A stretch of 64,000 bases of DNA from Salticus scenicus (Eukaryota > Arthropoda > Arachnida > Araneae > Salticidae), in assembly GCA_963930645.1 (NCBI GenBank), contig OZ005650.1, positions 67,322,018 to 67,386,017 of the forward strand. The letters are read 5' to 3'. A program made the translations under genes and the position numbers. Of this stretch, positions 58,231 to 64,000 are shown piece by piece (within the stretch, counting starts at the first letter, position 1; every line of letters begins with the position of its first letter). The notes below the pieces were generated by a model. That model saw only the letters and a list, made by a program, of their open reading frames with translations, had not been told where the DNA came from and did no database searches.

Positions 58231-59295
58231 ATAGTTTCGCAAGTTTTATCCTTTTAGCCATGATGAGAAGTGATTTAATATGTTTAAGTTCTATTTTGAA
58301 ATGCTTCAGATACCAGTGTAACATATATATATAGATATATATATATATATATATTGCTTAAAATGAATTTGTTTTTCTTTGAATGAATTTATGAAATATT
58401 TTCTAATTTGACGTATGAAACGTCATTTGAAATAAATTTCTGCGCGAAAGTTGCAAAAGTTCAGAGACTTCTAAGAATATTTTTGTCTCTAGTACAAAAT
58501 GAATCTCTCCTTTTCCTTATTCAACTAATCAAGCCTGAAATTATCTTATATATTAAAACAAAAGGTTATTTTTTAAGATTAAAATGAGAGCATTTGAACA
58601 TGCGCAGAAATCTTTAAACTAATCCGAAATTATATCTCTTTATAGGATTTTGGATGTTTTGAGGCAAATTTGGCAAAGCGAATCTCCCTTTTAGTAATTG
58701 ATTAAATGAAGGAGATGGGAGCCTCCCCCACCTCCTTTTTTTTTTTTTTTTTTTTTTTTGGCGTTTTAAAAATGGCGGCATTTAAGATATTTATTAATGG
58801 ATATTTTAATAATTACATTTACCTCCTCATTCAGACCGTCTTATGCAGACCTGTCCATTTCATTATGTCGGGCCACACTATGTGTGAATAAATATATAAA
58901 TACAAGATTTCCAAGGCTCTTAATTTTGCATATTACTGATTTTAAATAATAATTCGAGGTTTGAACCTCATTTCCAAGATATTATTATTATTATTATTTA
59001 TTATTATAATTTATCTTATCTTATTTTATTTTTATTATTTATTTATTTATTTTGATTATTGTAACGGACACACGAAGGTATGCTTCAAATTTCAGTCTGT
59101 GAATTTTCGTACTATTGAAAGCTGAAAAATTGGTAAATTGTGGATATAAAGTGTCTTGCTTGGGATTCGGTAAAAATTCGGTAAAGTAAAAAGTTTAAAT
59201 AAAATTTAAATTTAGCAGGATTTAAAGTTAAGATATCTTGCCCAACAAGAAATATTTTTTCCTATGAATTAGGCATTATATATTTTAGATTTTTG

Positions 59296-59329
<34 letters not shown>

Positions 59330-59699
59330 TGGAAAACAGAATTACAGATGCACATGCACGTCTCTCGAAGCTACTTATGGTGCCTATAAAAATCTTAACT
59401 GTTTCCCTTTGAAAACATTTATCGATGGCAACAGAGGCTACTTCTGTATTTCACGTATTAAAAAGGCTACTTACTAGACGGGCGAAGTCCGAGTTTTTTA
59501 TTCACTACTTTTTCTTCAGGTGCTGTAGATTAGCAACGAAAATATTTTATCATATATTCACAAATACCTCACATGTATGTTTGTTTGTTTTTTCCTATTT
59601 AAGGGAGGTAGACACTAAAGAGCTCTTTCATGAATTACTGTCTTAAACGTAAGGAATTTCGCATGCATGTGATTTAAAATATAACAACATAAAACTTTT
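58231..59699. other. AT-rich noncoding DNA
   Basis: No gene. (TA)n at 58323-58354, poly-T at 58737-58759, TTA/TTTA at 58981-59052, 31-nt poly-T at 59298-59328. Confidence 0.6.
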
Positions 59700-60986
59700 A
59701 GTTCCCCATCATACTATAGGTATGGGGAACTTAGGTAATCGTGAAAATTTTCGACCTCGGTTTTTTCACTTTTTTACACGTTTTCAGGTGTGAGGAATCC
59801 GAAAATGACAAAATTTGTATGGTGTCTGTCTGTAGGGTGTCTGTTAGTCTGTTAGTCCGTTAGTTAGTTAGTCTGTGTACACGATATCTCAAGAACAAAT
59901 TGTCGCAGAGAGGTCAGATCAGTTTTAAAATATTACATTCGACACTGGCAAGAACCCTATTCATTTGTAACATTCGATTTTAAAAACTTCGTAAGTTATT
60001 AGAAATTTACGATTTTCTTAACATGGGAGAATAGGACAAAAATTCACTTAAACGTGCATTAAATGGAAACTTTTTACTGTAAAAATGTCAGACCAGTTTT
60101 AAAATATCCGTTTTGATGCCGGAATGAACATCAGTAACAATAAATATGCTACTTTGAAAATTTCGCAAGTTATTGGAAATTTACGAATTTCTTAACATGG
60201 CAGTATAGGGCAAAATTTCACATAAACGTCAATTTTGAGCGATATTTTCATCGTAAAGATGTCAGACTACTTTTGAAATATTATTTAGGACATTGGCATG
60301 AATATTAATGACTATGAATTTTCAAATATAAAAATTTCGTAAGTTATTGGAAATTTACGAATTTCTTAACATGGCAGAATAGAGCAAAATTTCACATAAA
60401 CGTCAATTTTGAGGGATATTTTCATCGTAAAGATGTCAAACCACTTTCGAAATATTATTTAGGTTAATGGCATGAATATCATAGACTATGATTTTTCCAA
60501 TTTAAAAAATTCGTAAGTTATTTGGAATTTACGATTTACTTAACATGTCAGAATAAGGCAAAATTGAGCATAAACTTCCATTTTGAGGATCCTAAATACA
60601 TTATACAACTTCAAAATATACATTTATGATATTTTTTTGAACATGATTGAATACAAATATTCTAATAGGAAAATTTCATAAATTATTCGTAATTTACGAT
60701 TTTATCAACATAGCAAAATTGTAATTTTTTCATATAAATATGAATTTTGAGGATTATTGCATTGGAAATAGTAGCATGAAACATAAACAATGGAATTGAC
60801 CCTGATAAAATAAATTAATAGATTAGAATAAGATAAATATATCGAAGTTAACGATGGATAGCCTATTAGGCGGAGATTTCTTTCTGTCACTGTATCAAGC
60901 TTTGGTAAAATTCTTTTTTTTTTTTAACATGATTATAATATATCTCGCACTAGAAATTTATGAGAACAAAAATATGATGGGGAACT
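59700..60986 (+). mobile_element. TIR element carrying 174-bp repeats
   Basis: Exact 14-bp inverted ends AGTTCCCCATCATA (59700-59713) and TATGATGGGGAACT (60973-60986). A small stem GTTCCCCA/TGGGGAAC lies inside the left end. Then follow a head repeat (59785 'ACACGTTTTCAGGTG', TGTCTGTC/TTAGTCTG run, 'TCTCAAGAACAAAT') and direct repeats with the landmark CGTAAGTTATT at 59990, 60164, 60338, 60512 and (decayed) 60677, a step of 174, 174, 174 and 165 bp. No coding frame. Confidence 0.9.
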
Positions 60987-61168
60987 GAGCAGAGTCCACC
61001 TATGCCAACTAGTTTACATTTAAAATGTAATATTCAAAATTTAAAATTTTTGTAAAATATTAAAATTGCTCCAGCCTTTCTTAATTTTTTATTATGCTTC
61101 TCAATCTCATGCTATTATTATATAATTTATTATTATAGATAATTACGAGATAAAAAGAACTTTTTATA

Positions 61169-61686
61169 TACCATGTTTTTAAATTTTTTGTTGAATCATA
61201 TAAACGCTATCGAAGGCAGCGAGAACCCGGAAAAATTGGCTAAAAGCATTTAAAGAGTTCATTGTATTGTGTTTTGAGCTATTATAAAAGTTTCAAATGG
61301 TAACTGGGAAGTTAGTTTAAAATCGATTGTAAGTTTTGTACTGGTAATGCTGCTAAAGGCAGCAGGGTCCCGAAGTAGTTGGTTAAAACTATTTTAAAAA
61401 TGCATTTTCACCGTGTTCTGAACTATTCTGAAAGTTTCAAATGTCTAGCTAGTCGGAAAGTTAGTTAAATAAATTTTCTTTTGAATCATATAAACGCTGC
61501 CGAAAGCAGTAGGGACCTGAAACAGTTGACTAAAAGTATTAAAAAAATGTATTGTCACCGTGTTCCGAGCTGTCCTGAAAGTTTCAAATGTCTAGCTAGT
61601 CGGGAAGTTAGTTAAAAATCAATTGCAAGATTTGTACTGGACAAACAAACATACAAACAAGAATAGAAGTTAATAAAAACATGGTA
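61169..61686 (-). mobile_element. TIR element with ~3 copies of the 148-bp repeat
   Basis: Inverted relative to 55115-56835. The ends TACCATGTTTTTA (61169-61181) and TAAAAACATGGTA (61674-61686) are exact inverted repeats. It has the same A and B monomers ('GAATCATATAAACGCTGCCG', 'TTTGTACTGG') and the same (TTTG)n leader at its right side. It is 518 bp against 1.72 kb because it has far fewer monomers. Confidence 0.92.
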
Positions 61687-62574
61687 AATAGTATATATAT
61701 TTTAATTCCCGATCCTATTTATCCTATTTTTTTATTTATTATTATTATTTTTTTTTTTATTATTCTTTGACAAGTTAATTAATAAGAGATAGTTTTGTTT
61801 GAATGATCAAATTTCGTGGGTTTCAGTTTTTTTCAAAATTGAAAATTGTGTTGTAACGTTTAAGGCTATACACAGATATATTTGAAAGTTTAAGATTTCC
61901 CCCTATGTTTTTCATATGATTTAGTTTAAAATTATAGAAACTGTAAAAGCTTAACGACCTCTCTCCACACACACACACAAGAAATTAAAATTTTGAATTT
62001 TAGTTTTTTAATTGAAGTATTCATAAAGAAAAAAAAACAATTAATATATTTAATGCTGTTATATTTAAGTGGATATGGAGGCAAAATTTCTTGATTTTAA
62101 GACAGCATTTTACAACAGACATTTATAAGGGTCCACCTTTCTCGTTTCCTTTATTTTCTTTGAAACTATTTTTACTTTTTCTTACCTATACACATGGTAG
62201 AGAAAGCATTAATTTCGATTTAAATTTTCAAAATTGAGTTTTTGTTATATTTACACGTTTTGAGGTCCCCTAAATCCAAACATGAGTTTTTAGCAATTGG
62301 TCTCTTATTAGCATAGCTAAAGAACAAATAGTATTAGGAAGTTCAAACTCAGTATTCTGAATCTGTATTCTATAGGGATACTGCACTATATTTTTCGTTG
62401 AGATCAAGCAAATAGTTCGTGTACAGAGATATCCAAGAGATTTCAAATACATTACGTTTAAGGAGGAAATTTTTTCGTAGGTATATTTCAACACGTACGG
62501 GCTGCACTAAACAAAATGAAATGAATATATATTTATTTATAAACATAAAAGCATGTTTCGTGTAGAATATTGTA

Positions 62575-62999
62575 GGGTAGGTGCTCCAGTGATTGGTATG
62601 TTCCAGTAATTGACATCTATCCCGAAATAATTAATAAATAAGAAAAATAATAAAATCATATACTTTACATATAAGAATTTTAACATTTTATATCAAACAC
62701 TGGAGCATAGGGTGCTAATTACTGGGAAAATGAATAACTAGCAGTGACAAACATTGGAACATAGGGTGTCAATTGCTGAAAAAAAAATTGGCAGTGTCAA
62801 TTACTGGAACATTGAGTGGGTGTCAAAAAAAAAAAAAAAAAAATGTTATCAAATGTATATATTTTAACATATATGTGGTTCTGAATGTCTTTCATACCAT
62901 ATGTACTAACTTAAGATTTCTAAAAATATTTTCTGATGACTAAAACATTAAAAACATCAGAGATTGTTCTAAAAGTGTCAATCACTGGTGCACTTACAC
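62575..62999 (+). mobile_element. MITE family 3 copy d
   Basis: Starts GGGTAGGTGCTCCAGTGATT, ends 'AATCACTGGTGCACTTACAC', TA on both sides. The paired host copy has no insert at about 31695 ('AAATATGGTACGGAAATCAT'), giving an empty site. Confidence 0.92.
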
Positions 63000-63201
63000 T
63001 ATGAAAATCATACACAATTCGTGTATAAGGCTACCCAAGAGAACTAAAATATAACGAGACTGTACTTGAAAACTGCTGAAATTTCTTTTCATGTTGTTCT
63101 GTGTGTTATTAATATAGGATTATATTTAAGTACACATTGGGGTGTGTACCTAAGTTATGGAAGATAAAGATATACATGGCTATTAATAATTATGCGAAAA
63201 C

Positions 63202-63227
63202 TTTTTTTTTTTTTTTTTTTTTTTTTT
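63202..63227. repeat. Poly-T tract
   Basis: Uninterrupted 26-nt T run within the dispersed repeat. Confidence 0.9.
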
Positions 63228-63765
63228 AATGGAATGTAATTGGTCTCATGTGCTTTATTATAATTTACCATATACAGGAGAAAACTGTTCAGGAATGAAA
63301 AAATATTCATCATGCCCATACAAAAAATAAAGCTCTTTTTTTTTTTTGTAAGTTAATTTTTCAGCGCTTAGTGTTTGCATAATCACGCGTTTTCAGGTTT
63401 CCTGAATACTACAGCCAAGTTTTTAACGGCTGATCTTTGTGTATGTCTGTTATTAGCGTAGATTTAAAATAAATAATTGCCGACAATTTAAATGTTGTTT
63501 TTTGAATGTTGTTTTTTGTGGTATTTAAGGCTACTACTTGAAAAGTTTGATCAAGATCGACACATTTCAAGGAGGGCTGTAGATGAAAGTTACGTGAAGA
63601 ATTTGGAATACATTTTTTAATTGAACAACAGCCTTGAATTTTATGTAACTGTAGGTACTTTATTAAAATGGGGGTTAAAGGCCGTCACACAGAATTATTT
63701 GTCGAATAAAACTCTTTATAAACCAAGTTTGAATTCTTTTAAAAGCAGGCTTTGTATGCATTATT

Positions 63766-64000
63766 ATCCTCTAATTTACAATCTGTTTTTATAGTATTGA
63801 AATACAATGTAAAAGACACCCCTGTGAGTGTCATAGTATATTCGTATCTCTTTTTATAATGATACAATTATTGTATAGAAATAATTAGTTTTAGAAAGTT
63901 GATGGTTATTTCCATTTTTAATAACATTTTTACAATAAAGTTGAAAAGTGTCAGGTTTTCTTTAGAAATCGACCTATTGCAATCACTTCGTTTATATGTA
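63766..64000. other. AT-rich noncoding DNA
   Basis: No gene or element recognised to the end of the window. Confidence 0.6.

Larger units (their letters stand above)
62150..63765 (+). repeat. Dispersed repeat, copy 2 (pairs with 30500-32610)
   Basis: Diverged direct copy of 30500-32610, including both head repeats (about 62255 and 63388). It lacks the family-4 MITE (empty site at about 62329) and instead carries a family-3 MITE at 62575-62999. Confidence 0.8.

Overview
This is a 64 kb stretch of AT-rich eukaryotic DNA with no protein-coding gene that I can support. Composition, long A/T homopolymers, dense microsatellites, tRNA-derived SINEs and short TA-flanked inverted-repeat transposons all point to an animal nuclear genome. 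The SINE style (A-box/B-box head, bodies with 'CTGGGACTCA' or 'AAAACCACGGAAAA') suggests an arthropod, possibly a chelicerate such as a spider. That taxon is inference only. The open frames in the window are either low-complexity or overlap each other in several frames and on both strands inside GC-richer patches, so none reads as a real exon. The window looks like a gene desert or a very long intron.

Layout. 0.5-3.1 kb is a higher-order tandem array of ~174 bp monomers. 3.8-24.9 kb mixes AT-rich filler with short DNA transposons (four families), one SINE, a repeat pair and several GC-richer single-copy-looking islands (4.4, 11.9, 14.5, 18.7 and 21 kb). 25-40 kb is dominated by nested mobile DNA: a repeat at 30.5-32.6 kb (its second copy lies at 62.2-63.8 kb), two near-complete palindromic fold-back elements (33.1-34.9 and 38.0-39.5 kb) and smaller inverted-repeat elements. 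40-44.2 kb holds two SINEs, another fold-back MITE, a GC-rich island and a tRNA-like gene whose 3' end lies in a perfect 46-bp inverted repeat. 44.6-53.6 kb is a diverged array built from three recurring sequence blocks. 54.7-61.7 kb carries three elements with short terminal inverted repeats that enclose 148-bp or 174-bp satellite-like arrays, plus another GC-rich island at 57.2-57.9 kb.

How it fits together. The clearest recurrent theme is a class of mobile satellites: an element with short inverted ends, a (TGTN)n microsatellite near one end, and an internal array of ~150-175 bp direct repeats whose copy number differs between copies. A shared head sequence (a 'CACGTTTT...' block, a TG-rich microsatellite, then 'CTCAAGAACAAAT') recurs at least eight times. 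Paired repeats in the window act as empty sites for one another's insertions and so give direct evidence of transposition with TA target duplication. The GC-richer islands are the best candidates for host function, probably cis-regulatory, but this cannot be shown without a comparative alignment.
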